A stretch of 64,000 bases of DNA from NCBI GenBank assembly GCA_017480185.1, contig JAFVBC010000011.1, positions 62,001-126,000 of the forward strand, given 5' to 3'. Shown piece by piece: positions 54,564-62,857 of this stretch. The notes beneath the pieces are model-generated. The model saw nothing but the letters and a program-made list of their open reading frames with translations, ran no database searches and was not told where the DNA came from. Both the position numbers and the translations under genes were made by a program. The DNA is from Bacteroidales bacterium. GTDB lineage: Bacteria; Bacteroidota; Bacteroidia; Bacteroidales; P3. Position 1 is the first letter of the stretch; each line of letters starts with the position of its first letter.

Positions 54564-55154
54564 TTAGAAATTCAACTTATTAAGCCACTGGTCTATTGTG
54601 CCGTACTGTTTATCCATGCCCTTACCCCCCATCTCCTTGGTTATGAGTGTCAATCCCTCAAGGTGAGAACTGTTGGGAGTGGCGGCCACGATGTCGTTCA
54701 ACGTCTCATACTCGGCAGTATAGGCTGTACAGAAAGGAATAACCGTTTTGCCGCCGAAATCGTATTTATCCAAAAAGGTGAATACGGGCATGGGGGCTGT
54801 ATACCACCACACAGGCACGCCTACAAACACAACATCGTATTGCTCCATATTTTTGACCTCGCCTTTGATGGCAGGCCTATCGCCACGTTCTTTTTCTGCC
54901 TTTGCCTCATCAGTGCATGGAGTATAATCGACGGGATAAGCTTTCTCTCGCACAACCTCAAAAAGATCTGCTCCCGTCTTACTTGCGACGTATTTAGCCA
55001 CATCGGCTGTATTGCCACTCCAACTAAAGTAAGCCACCAACACTTTTTTCCCATCCATTGTTTCTGCGTTTTTTGATTTGCTGTTCTGTGCACAAGCCAT
55101 CAGACTTGTCAAGGCCACCAGCGTGGCCACCACAAAAGTAGTTATGCGTTTCAT
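54564..55154 (-). CDS. Flavodoxin-like lipoprotein 2
   Basis: 196 aa from the ATG at 55154 (MKRITTFVVATLVALTSLMA); lipobox LMAC. Mature flavodoxin: KVLVAYFSWSGNTADVAKYV (FMN phosphate loop), YDVVFVGVPVWWYTAPMPVF and FGGKTVIPFCTAYTAEYETL. It is distinct from lipoprotein 1 in sequence. It starts 7 bases after the aldo/keto reductase stop. Confidence 0.88.
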   Translation of the reverse strand: MKRITTFVVATLVALTSLMACAQNSKSKNAETMDGKKVLVAYFSWSGNTADVAKYVASKTGADLFEVVREKAYPVDYTPCTDEAKAEKERGDRPAIKGEVKNMEQYDVVFVGVPVWWYTAPMPVFTFLDKYDFGGKTVIPFCTAYTAEYETLNDIVAATPNSSHLEGLTLITKEMGGKGMDKQYGTIDQWLNKLNF

Positions 55155-55161
55155 ATCCTCT

Positions 55162-56007
55162 CTACCCGTAAGTTTCAATAAGGTATTTAACAAATTGCAT
55201 GTCGGCGAAATTGACAGTACCTGTGTCGTGCTGGTTCATAGTCGCTATCTGCTTCATCTCGGCCTCCGTCAGTTCAAAACTAAACACATCAATATTCTGC
55301 TCCATACGTTGTTTGTGGCTGCTCTTGGGTATAGCTATCACACCCCGTTGCACAAGCCATCGCAAAGCCACTTGCGAAGCCGTCTTGCCATATCGGCCAC
55401 CTATTTCTGCCAAAACCTCACTATCTCGTACACCGTCAACGCCCTGGCCGCCAAGCGGTCCCCATGCCATAAGCCGACAGTCAAACTGGTGCAGCACCTC
55501 CTCTATACCACGTTGCTGTATGAGCACGTTGCACTGCAACTGGTTGACCATTGGTTTTACATCAACATAATGAGCAAAATCAAAGAACCGAGCCTCTTGA
55601 AAATTGCTCACGCCAATGGCACGCACCTTGCCGCTTCGATAGGCTTGTTCCATAGCTCGCCACGTTCCAAACACATCGCCGTAAGCCTGATGTATCAGCA
55701 AAAGGTCGATATAGTCGGTCTGTAGTTTACGCAAACTTTCGTTGATGCTTTCTGCTGCTCGCTGCTCACCACTGTTGCTTATCCACACCTTTGTAACCAA
55801 GAAAATATCGTCTCTTTTCAGCCCACTCTTGCGCCATGCAGCGCCAACACCCTCTTCGTTGGCATAGGCTTGGGCGGTGTCTATCATGCGATAGCCCACG
55901 CTCAACGCATCACTAACACACCGTTCACACTCTGTCGGTGGCACTTGAAACACTCCATATCCCAATATCGGCAACTCTACTCCATTCGTCAATCTGATGT
56001 TCTGCAT
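55162..56007 (-). CDS. Aldo/keto reductase
   Basis: 281 aa TIM-barrel NADPH-dependent reductase, no signal peptide. The catalytic tetrad is visible: Asp and Tyr in RMIDTAQAYANEEGVG, Lys in FLVTKVWISNSG, His in DLLLIHQAYGDVFG. The cofactor end GVIAIPKSSHKQRMEQNIDV is typical. It is the first gene of the eight-gene minus-strand redox arm. Confidence 0.93.
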   Translation of the reverse strand: MQNIRLTNGVELPILGYGVFQVPPTECERCVSDALSVGYRMIDTAQAYANEEGVGAAWRKSGLKRDDIFLVTKVWISNSGEQRAAESINESLRKLQTDYIDLLLIHQAYGDVFGTWRAMEQAYRSGKVRAIGVSNFQEARFFDFAHYVDVKPMVNQLQCNVLIQQRGIEEVLHQFDCRLMAWGPLGGQGVDGVRDSEVLAEIGGRYGKTASQVALRWLVQRGVIAIPKSSHKQRMEQNIDVFSFELTEAEMKQIATMNQHDTGTVNFADMQFVKYLIETYG

Positions 56008-56036
56008 ATTCGTAATGGTTTTCTAATGTTTACAAT

Positions 56037-56045
56037 GCAAAGATA
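56037..56045 (-). promoter_or_regulatory. -7 element of the redox operon
   Basis: TATCTTTGC on minus matches TAnnTTTGC, 29 bases before the aldo/keto reductase ATG. Confidence 0.7.
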
Positions 56046-56130
56046 CGAAAAGAAACCTCGCTCCACAAAAAACCTCTCAAGGCCACATCGTCGACCTATC
56101 AAAACCTGACATTATGGCAGGAAAGCAGGC

Positions 56131-56174
56131 GTTGATAGGGAGTTGATCAGGACTTGATAGGGAGATGATACTGA
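56131..56174. repeat. 11-bp phased repeat array C, four direct units
   Basis: GTTGATAGGGA, GTTGATCAGGA, CTTGATAGGGA, GATGATACTGA at 56131, 56142, 56153 and 56164, each 11 bp, with TGA at exact 11-bp steps. An opposite-facing CCTATCAA lies at 56096-56103. The remaining bases to 56405 hold no gene. Confidence 0.8.
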
Positions 56175-56405
56175 CAAAATGGCACCCACCACCGTTCCTC
56201 ACGCATAGGTAGGCAGTGGGGCATGAGGCAGATTTGAAAGAAAAAGATTTTGTTAGGCCAAATTGTTTTTGTATTCTTGCAACACATTTCACACACTGTT
56301 TGAGCACGGAGAAGACTCCTATTTGCTTGCACCATAGTGCTGGAGAGGCGTGTTGTGAGAAATAAGACTAAAGAGAGAGAGAATATATTCTAAACATTGT
56401 TGACA

Positions 56406-56876
56406 ATGAAAAGATTAACAATCATTGCTGCACTCGTTCTATTTTTAGTTCCACTGCATACCATTGCACAAACTACAGAGTACCCACAGACGATGAACTA
56501 CACGAGGGGCAGTGGCTTTGTGATTCGTCCAGAACTGAACAATGGTTTACTTGCAACATTAGGCTACCAAATCAACCCTCACATAATGATAGAGGGGAGC
56601 ATTGGTTTTGGTTTAGGTGACCCGGCAGCCATAACTACGGTTGTCGGAGCCCGAGCATACGCGTCTGACAGACCCTGGACCATTTTTTTCGACTATCGTA
56701 TTGGTACCGAAAGCGTGTCGGGATATAGCATTGCCCGCCATACGTTTATTGCAGGTATAGCCTACAAAGACTTTGATTTAGGTGGTGGCGTGATATTCGG
56801 CACTGATGGAACGGCGAGTGCCACATTTCTATCTATTTCCATCGGATACAACATCCGTTGCTACACGCATCGGTAA
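56406..56876 (+). CDS. Small outer-membrane beta-barrel-like protein, 156 aa
   Basis: Signal peptide ending HTIAQ (MKRLTIIAALVLFLVPLHTI). The mature part consists of alternating beta-strand pattern: GSGFVIRPELNNGLLATLGY, HIMIEGSIGFGLGDPAAITT, FLSISIGYNIRCYTHR. A small barrel in the outer membrane is likely; the function is unknown. A near-match to the -7 element (TATTCTTGC, 56272-56280) lies upstream. It is the first gene of the plus-strand arm. Confidence 0.7.
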   Translation: MKRLTIIAALVLFLVPLHTIAQTTEYPQTMNYTRGSGFVIRPELNNGLLATLGYQINPHIMIEGSIGFGLGDPAAITTVVGARAYASDRPWTIFFDYRIGTESVSGYSIARHTFIAGIAYKDFDLGGGVIFGTDGTASATFLSISIGYNIRCYTHR

Positions 56877-56946
56877 CAGTTAAGGCATAATGTGTTTGTT
56901 ATTAACACACTAAAAGTACAACACAACAAGTAAAAAAAAAAAACTC

Positions 56947-57408
56947 ATGACAAAAGAAGAAGCATTGAAGCAGTTTGCCATGTTCGGCGCTGCATGGTTT
57001 GGTAACAGCAAACAGCATTTCGCATTCTCGGCCTACTGCCGTCTGAACGGCTGGAACAAACTGGCCGACAAGTGGAAAGAGGAAGCCGAAGAGGAGTGGG
57101 ACGAGGCCGAAGAGGTGCTGAACCGCCTGGTGGAAATGGGCTGCAAGCCTGCCGACCTGCAAGAGGCTATGAAGACCGTAGAGTTTCCATTCTACGACGA
57201 CCCCAAGCAGCAGATTGAGAGCGACTACAACCCCGATGCCGTACGCATGCTGAGCGAGATGGCCGCCGCCTTTGCCGACGACTATCCCACACAGAAGCTC
57301 ATATACAAGTGGATCGACGATGAGAAAGAGCACATGACTTGGGAAAAGCAGTACCTCAACTACATCGACAAGTTGGGCTACGAGAACTTCCTCATTGAGA
57401 TGATGTAG
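56947..57408 (+). CDS. Ferritin-like four-helix protein, 153 aa
   Basis: Cytoplasmic, helical and acidic. Segments LKQFAMFGAAWFGNSKQHFA, KWKEEAEEEWDEAEEVLNRL, VEMGCKPADLQEAMKTVEFP and YPTQKLIYKWIDDEKEHMTW are consistent with a ferritin-like bundle, but no exact pair of ExxH motifs is visible; EKEH is the only obvious candidate metal site. A ferritin-like iron or peroxide-handling role is inference. A hairpin terminator follows. Confidence 0.6.
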   Translation: MTKEEALKQFAMFGAAWFGNSKQHFAFSAYCRLNGWNKLADKWKEEAEEEWDEAEEVLNRLVEMGCKPADLQEAMKTVEFPFYDDPKQQIESDYNPDAVRMLSEMAAAFADDYPTQKLIYKWIDDEKEHMTWEKQYLNYIDKLGYENFLIEMM

Positions 57409-57419
57409 TCTTCCCTGCT

Positions 57420-57450
57420 CGCCACGACGGTTTGCCGCGTGGCGGCGTAT
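57420..57450 (+). terminator. Hairpin after the ferritin-like gene
   Basis: CGCCACG (57420-57426) / CGTGGCG (57438-57444) with inner CGG/CCG and loop TTTG; TATTTT follows. A G8 tract lies downstream at 57475-57482, just before the next gene. Confidence 0.6.
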
Positions 57451-57520
57451 TTTAGAGGAATACCACATCACCACGGGGGGGGCTCCCTCCCTCCCTTTAA
57501 TGAAGTGCTCTGCAAGAAGA

Positions 57521-58165
57521 ATGAAGAAGATAATCATCATCGACGGCGGTCCACGCAAGACCTTCAACACCGCCACCATGCTGCAAAAGGTGGCCGAAGG
57601 GGCATGCTCGGTCGGTGGCGTGGAGGTGGAGACAGTCCGTCTCTATGCACTCGACTACAAAGGTTGCATGTCGTGCATGGCCTGCAAGGTGAAAGGCAAG
57701 GCATCCAATGTATGCAAGTTTCGCGATGCACTCACGCCTGTGCTGGAAGCCATCGCCGTAGCCGATGGCCTGGTGCTGGGTTCACCCAACTACTTCGGCG
57801 AGGTAAGCGCCCAGATGCGCACCTTCCTCGAACGGCTGGCTTTTCCGTGGCTCTCCTACAACGACTACAGCATCACGGCTCCCAAGCGCATGCCCGTCTT
57901 GCTGGTCGAAACGCAGAACGGCCTGCCCGAAAGCAACAACTGCAATGGCTACGGCTCGATGGAGCACTGCATTAGCCAAGCCCTCGGCACTCCCGAACGG
58001 CTAACGGCCTACAACACCTATCAGGTGAAGGACTACAGTCGCTACGAGCTGTCTGGTTTCAGGGAAGAAGCCAAGCGCCACTACCGCGATGCCCATTGGC
58101 AATCCGACCTCCAAGCAGCCTATGATGCTGGTCGCCGCATGGCCAATGAAACAAATATAGATTAA
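57521..58165 (+). CDS. Iron-sulfur flavoprotein-type FMN reductase 2
   Basis: 214 aa from the ATG at 57521 (MKKIIIIDGGPRKTFNTATM). Flavodoxin-like fold with cysteines 49, 52, 55 and 65 (KGCMSCMACKVKGKASNVCK), the compact motif CX2CX2CX9C. It has the FMN loop GLVLGSPNYFGEVSAQMRTF. It is a paralog of the gene at 52.9 kb with a longer last spacer. It precedes the MBL-rubredoxin gene by 23 bases. Confidence 0.9.
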   Translation: MKKIIIIDGGPRKTFNTATMLQKVAEGACSVGGVEVETVRLYALDYKGCMSCMACKVKGKASNVCKFRDALTPVLEAIAVADGLVLGSPNYFGEVSAQMRTFLERLAFPWLSYNDYSITAPKRMPVLLVETQNGLPESNNCNGYGSMEHCISQALGTPERLTAYNTYQVKDYSRYELSGFREEAKRHYRDAHWQSDLQAAYDAGRRMANETNID

Positions 58166-58188
58166 CTTACAAAGAAACACCTTAAACA

Positions 58189-59133
58189 ATGGAAATCAAA
58201 GCAGTTAAATTCCGCAAGGATGGATTCTATAGTCAACCATTCGCTTTTGGTGGCGAAGAGGGTATGGAGAAGTATGACATCAATGTCCGCTACCGTGGTA
58301 GTTTGCAGAACTATCTTATTGATACTGGCACTGAAGTTATTTTGGTTGATACTGGCCTACCTGCAGGTACGCCAGAGGAGGTGCCCAACGAGAAGTCATT
58401 GGCGTACACAGGCAAGAACATATGCGACTATATGGATGCGTTTGCCGCACTTGGCTACCGCCCCGAGCAGGTAACCAAGATCATACTCACCCATAAGCAT
58501 GGAGATCACAGTGGCGAATTGCGCTCGTTTCCCAATGCCAAGATTTACGTGGGTTACGACGAGATGGGTGTAGACGAATTAAGGGGCATTTCAAACCTTG
58601 AGCCTGTACACTTCACAGATGGCGCCTATCATAACTTTCCAGAGAGTCAAAAGATTGCCGATGGCGTGTGGATGATACGTGCCAAGGGACACACTAATGG
58701 TAACAGTCTTGCCATTGTTGAGAGCGATGGTCTTTACTACATGTTCCAAGGCGACATCACCTACGTTGACGAAGCCCTCTATGCAAACAAACTATCGGTG
58801 GTCTTCGACGACCTTACGGCCGCCCGCGAAACACTGGACCGCGTGCGCGAGTTTGTCAGCAACCACCCCACCGTCTATTGCGGCACCCACACTCCACAAG
58901 GCTACGAGAACTTGGAGGCCAAGCGCGTGATGGATCTTGACCACCCTGTGCCCACCGTGCTGGCCGAGGTGGACTTTGCCAAGCAGCAGGCCTCGGGCAA
59001 GTATGTCTGCTCTATATGCGGCTACGTCTACGACCCCGCCGAGCACGACGGAGTGGCATTTGAAGATTTGCCAGACGACTGGAAGTGTCCTCGATGCAAA
59101 CAGGGCAAAGAGAAGTTTAACAAGGCAAATTAA
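58189..59133 (+). CDS. Metallo-beta-lactamase-fold hydrolase fused to rubredoxin
   Basis: 314 aa. Residues about 1-250 are an MBL domain with a complete dimetal site: His102, His104, Asp106 and His107 (THKHGDHSG), His168, Asp189, His234. It resembles AHL-lactonase-like members. Residues 271-312 are a full rubredoxin: Cys274, Cys277 ([10 protein letters not shown]), Cys300, Cys303 (WKCPRCKQG). Rubredoxin-MBL fusions usually include a flavodoxin domain (flavodiiron proteins); here there is none, but a separate flavin protein lies just upstream. The cytoplasmic enzyme may receive electrons through the rubredoxin. Reaction unknown. Confidence 0.9.
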   Translation: MEIKAVKFRKDGFYSQPFAFGGEEGMEKYDINVRYRGSLQNYLIDTGTEVILVDTGLPAGTPEEVPNEKSLAYTGKNICDYMDAFAALGYRPEQVTKIILTHKHGDHSGELRSFPNAKIYVGYDEMGVDELRGISNLEPVHFTDGAYHNFPESQKIADGVWMIRAKGHTNGNSLAIVESDGLYYMFQGDITYVDEALYANKLSVVFDDLTAARETLDRVREFVSNHPTVYCGTHTPQGYENLEAKRVMDLDHPVPTVLAEVDFAKQQASGKYVCSICGYVYDPAEHDGVAFEDLPDDWKCPRCKQGKEKFNKAN

Positions 59134-59153
59134 CATCATAAAAAGTATGACAA

Positions 59154-59190
59154 GGGGGAGGCTCCACAGAAGTGTAGCCTCCCCCTCTCA
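59154..59190. terminator. Bidirectional terminator after the redox island
   Basis: GGGGGAGGCT (59154-59163) pairs with AGCCTCCCCC (59176-59185). It lies between the MBL-rubredoxin gene and the convergent TonB receptor; minus T-rich sequence is TACTTTTTATG. Confidence 0.8.
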
Positions 59191-59257
59191 TTATGTAGTT
59201 GCTTGACAGATATTACCACCAATCAGAGCGGTCGCCATTACAATGCGCGTTCATATT

Positions 59258-61738
59258 TCACTGCACGGGGGCGGCCATCTGGCCTCCCTGTCGCGCCTTG
59301 CTCTCCAATTCCATCTTACCCATGCGGAATGTAACGCCAAACATAACGAAGCGCGAATTGTAGCGTGTGCTACCAGTGGTCTGATAGGTTGGAGCTATAG
59401 TGTTGTCGCCAAATTGTGAGGAAGCGAACACATCGTTGACAGAGAACATAAAACTCACTCTACGATCGAATAGGTCGCTGTTTAGGCCCACGTTGACGCC
59501 TTTGTTATCTACCGACATACTGTAAAGAGCCAGTCGTGGTGAGGTGTAGTGGGCAGTGGCAAAGAGTTCTAGCTTTTGCCACAATTTAGCCCATACATTG
59601 AGACGTAGGCTATAACTAACTTTGCTATCATGATTATCCCTGTAATCGTAAGCGTAGTTGAACACCGAGCCGTTAAGACGCACATTAAGCATAGCTGTTG
59701 GGCGATAGGTGATATTGGCCTCGACACCTTCGGTATGACTGTTTCCAATATTGTCGGGGTAGGTGAAGTAGACCAATTGCGTTGGTGGGAAATAGGCAGG
59801 AGCATATCCAGCAGATGTCATTATGCCTATTTCGTCGGTGTTGGCTCGAAAATAGGCGCTGATATTGACCGTCCCGAATGAAGGAATGTATTTACTCCAT
59901 GCAGCCTCAAAGCTATGCGTAAAGTTGAGTAACTTTAGATTTGGATTGCCCGTTTCATAGCTGTAGTCATCATAGAGACAGAAAGGATTGATTTTTGACG
60001 TGCCAGCCCTGTCGTATCGGCGCGTGTAGCTGATGCTATAACTGGAGAAAGTCTTGGTTTGATAACTCAAATGAATTGACGGTACAGGGCAGAAAAAAGA
60101 GGTATCAACCTCGGTTCGGTTACTACCATCGGCATATTGCCACTGGCTTTGCAACCTCTCCCACTCGCCACGTATTCCGATTTTGGCCGTTAGATTACCC
60201 CAACGTTTTTGCATGGTGGCGTAGACATCGGTTTTATTGCTTCGTTCCATACCCTCTGGCGAACGCAAAGAAATATTTGCATACTGCCCCCCAGTAAGAG
60301 AGTCGAGCGACTCGGCGGAATTGCCCCCTCCATAACTTACACTCAACCCGGCTTCGACTTCCCAATTGTCTTTCAAGGGATGAGAATAATTGACTTCGGC
60401 TTCGATAGAGGGGTTAAAAACATGGCTAACTTTGCATCGGAAAAGAGTGTCGAGAGATGGGTTGTGGTAAGCAAAATAAGAATACTCCGTTCCGCCATTG
60501 AAAAGCGTATTACCACTGACAGAGATAGACAACTTGCGTCCAGTGGTGTCAAACCGGTGTTCGAGCCATAATCCACCATAACCACCGTAGAAAAGGCCAT
60601 CGTCGTTGCGGTGGTCGTAGTGATAGCCGAGATCACGCATCGGATTATACTCCAAGTAGTCGACATCTATAACGGTGTGGCTTCGCTCCTTGTATGGATA
60701 AAAGCCAAACCACGTTGAAAGGTTGGTTTTCTCTGAAACATGCCAACTGAGGGTGAGCCCTGCAAATCCTCCATAGTTGTTACTGAGAATAGAGTCGCGG
60801 TGGGACTGATAACGGCTGGTATCGCCACTGACAGGATTAAGAAGAGTGGCTGTTCCATCAGAAAAAGTGCGGTTTTGCAGCCATTGTGCAGTGAGATAGA
60901 CGTTGACATCTATCTTTTCGTTTGCCCATACATAACTGAGCCACGGACCGATATAAGGCTGCGTATTAGCATACAGTCCAAGACATAGCAATTCGTTGCG
61001 CGACACTTTCTGATTGGTGACTATGTTTATTACGCCTCCACTGGAAGAGTAGCGTGCCGACGGGTTTGCAATCACCTCAATACGTTCAATTGCACCGGCA
61101 GGCAACTGCTTGATATACTGCTTCAAGGCGTTATCATTCATATGACTGGGGCGATTGTTTATCCACACTTCAACATTACCTGTTCCACGTAGAGTGATGT
61201 TGCCTTCGGCATCGACTTCAACCCCAGGGGCATTTTGTAAGGCATCGCTTAACGTACCACCTTGAACACTATGGTCGGCATCAACATGGTACATCATCTT
61301 CTCGCCATCGGCATTGTATATTGGCTTATCGGCTTTGATGCTAACTTCGGATAGCATAGTGGCTTCGGCTGACAATCCGACGACAAGAGGTTCTAAAGAA
61401 ATAGTATATTCGATTATCTGAAAACAAGGCGTATAGCCAATGGCCGTAACACGTAACAAATATGCGTTGCTGGGCACACTATCGAAGTGAAAATAGCCCT
61501 GCTCATCCGTCACTGTACCATGCAGAAAAAGGCTGTCGGGCAAACTTAAAAGTACGCAATTGGCATAGGGAACACCATTGCTTGATTGCACATCGAAAAC
61601 CCTGCCAACAATATTGCTTTGTGCTTGCATCAAAAAGGCAAGAACGACAGCAACAAATGTTGTTGTCAGATGCTTAAAAAAGTACGCATTTGACACTTGT
61701 TTAACGTCGTGGCATGAGCCCAATACCATTTTACCCAT
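59258..61738 (-). CDS. TonB-dependent outer-membrane receptor
   Basis: 826 aa. Start uncertain: ATG at 61738 or the next Met (61729). After a signal segment (TTTFVAVVLAFLMQAQ), residues about 42-125 form a carboxypeptidase-regulatory-like domain (GRVFDVQSSNGVPYANCVLL), then a plug (about 130-235: VDAEGNITLRGTGNVEVWIN) and a large barrel ending FGVTFRMGKMELESK. It belongs to the OMP_b-brl_3-type receptors. No SusD partner is adjacent, so the ligand is not suggested. A C8 run in its leader is described separately. Confidence 0.88.
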   Translation of the reverse strand: MGKMVLGSCHDVKQVSNAYFFKHLTTTFVAVVLAFLMQAQSNIVGRVFDVQSSNGVPYANCVLLSLPDSLFLHGTVTDEQGYFHFDSVPSNAYLLRVTAIGYTPCFQIIEYTISLEPLVVGLSAEATMLSEVSIKADKPIYNADGEKMMYHVDADHSVQGGTLSDALQNAPGVEVDAEGNITLRGTGNVEVWINNRPSHMNDNALKQYIKQLPAGAIERIEVIANPSARYSSSGGVINIVTNQKVSRNELLCLGLYANTQPYIGPWLSYVWANEKIDVNVYLTAQWLQNRTFSDGTATLLNPVSGDTSRYQSHRDSILSNNYGGFAGLTLSWHVSEKTNLSTWFGFYPYKERSHTVIDVDYLEYNPMRDLGYHYDHRNDDGLFYGGYGGLWLEHRFDTTGRKLSISVSGNTLFNGGTEYSYFAYHNPSLDTLFRCKVSHVFNPSIEAEVNYSHPLKDNWEVEAGLSVSYGGGNSAESLDSLTGGQYANISLRSPEGMERSNKTDVYATMQKRWGNLTAKIGIRGEWERLQSQWQYADGSNRTEVDTSFFCPVPSIHLSYQTKTFSSYSISYTRRYDRAGTSKINPFCLYDDYSYETGNPNLKLLNFTHSFEAAWSKYIPSFGTVNISAYFRANTDEIGIMTSAGYAPAYFPPTQLVYFTYPDNIGNSHTEGVEANITYRPTAMLNVRLNGSVFNYAYDYRDNHDSKVSYSLRLNVWAKLWQKLELFATAHYTSPRLALYSMSVDNKGVNVGLNSDLFDRRVSFMFSVNDVFASSQFGDNTIAPTYQTTGSTRYNSRFVMFGVTFRMGKMELESKARQGGQMAAPVQ

Positions 61739-61825
61739 ATCTAAAATATTTTGCGATACTGGGGGGGGTGATAATCAACATCTTACACATTCTTATTTAA
61801 GTTAAACTATAAATTATCAATTATC

Positions 61826-61859
61826 ACAAAGATACAAAAAAACTTTTTGTACGATTCAA
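61826..61859 (-). promoter_or_regulatory. Probable promoter of the TonB receptor
   Basis: TATCTTTGT on minus (61834-61826) fits TAnnTTTG, with a TTG at 61859-61857 (spacing 22). The leader of about 80 bases contains a run of eight C (G8 on plus at 61761-61768), about 22 bases before the ATG. Confidence 0.5.
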
Positions 61860-61959
61860 GATAAATTGGCAACTTTGTAGTTTACTTTTTTAGTAGTGTA
61901 CAATACACAATATAATAATACATAACAGATTATCCCAATACAATCCAATATCAAGAACT

Positions 61960-62673
61960 ATGGAAAAAGCACACATAGCATTTTATTCCCGTCCGTTGCA
62001 TGTGTTTTTAATGGCAAGCTTGCTGCTGTTATTGCCAACCTCATGTTTAACAAATCCAACTACCGAAGATGCAGACAGTGTATCCATCCCTAACTACACA
62101 TTCCAAGAAGAGGATGCATTTGATACAATGTCCTATGTAAACGATACCGACAGTCCACACTTAACTTTCAAAAGTGTACCCATTGACGGCTCATTGAAAA
62201 GGTTTGTTTCACTGATGCAGCGAGTAGGGTTTGTGTACGTTGACCCAAAAGATGGAGTTGCCCAACTTGAAGGAGACTTTGCTGGGTACAAAGAGTGCAA
62301 AGTACAGGTATCGACCCTTGAGGGTCATGATGTTGTGGCATCTATAACCGTGCAATTCCCCGAGCAAGACCAATGGGGCAACCTATACGCCGACTATAAA
62401 GCATTGAAAGAATTGCTTACCGAGAAATACGGAGCCCCCACAAAGGTTACAGAACTATTTCAGGATTATTCCAACTATGGATTTGACGACAGCGATAGAA
62501 TGTTCTCTGTTAGAACGGATAGGTGCAAATACCAGTCTGACTTCAAAACCGAGAAAGGCGACATACATTTGCGAATAGACCACGATGGGGGGAGTAGGGC
62601 TTTTGTAAGTCTGAAATACTTTGACAAACTCAATAGCCAGACTGTTCGCCAACAAGCCCTCAACGACCTATAA
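61960..62673 (+). CDS. Hypothetical lipoprotein, 237 aa
   Basis: Lipoprotein signal with lipobox PTSC (Cys29) after a fairly long n-region (MEKAHIAFYSRPLHVFLMAS). The mature part is alpha/beta with HLTFKSVPIDGSLKRFVSLM, the region GDFAGYKECKVQVSTLEGHD and KALKELLTEKYGAPTKVTEL. I do not recognise a named domain, though the alternation of strands and helices recalls small repeated envelope domains. It is divergent from the TonB receptor. Confidence 0.7.
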   Translation: MEKAHIAFYSRPLHVFLMASLLLLLPTSCLTNPTTEDADSVSIPNYTFQEEDAFDTMSYVNDTDSPHLTFKSVPIDGSLKRFVSLMQRVGFVYVDPKDGVAQLEGDFAGYKECKVQVSTLEGHDVVASITVQFPEQDQWGNLYADYKALKELLTEKYGAPTKVTELFQDYSNYGFDDSDRMFSVRTDRCKYQSDFKTEKGDIHLRIDHDGGSRAFVSLKYFDKLNSQTVRQQALNDL

Positions 62674-62857
62674 ACCCTTTTACACAACAAACAGACACAT
62701 GGACTTTTTGCCAACACTGTACGAAGTTAAATTGGGATTACCCGATACCCTTACTGACTTGCATAACAAATAAGTGACTGTTAAAGAGGTATTTTAAGCA
62801 AACGTACAAGTCTGTTACATAGTTGAAAATATAAACCCTTAAACGTTTTAAGTAATT

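Noticed and set aside
62701-62775. 24-codon frame before recA
   Set aside because: Too short and without any supporting signal.
62838-62852. CTTAAACGTTTTAAG as a LexA box of recA
   Set aside because: The palindrome is imperfect, AT-rich and only 5 bases from the ATG; no known LexA consensus for this group is matched.
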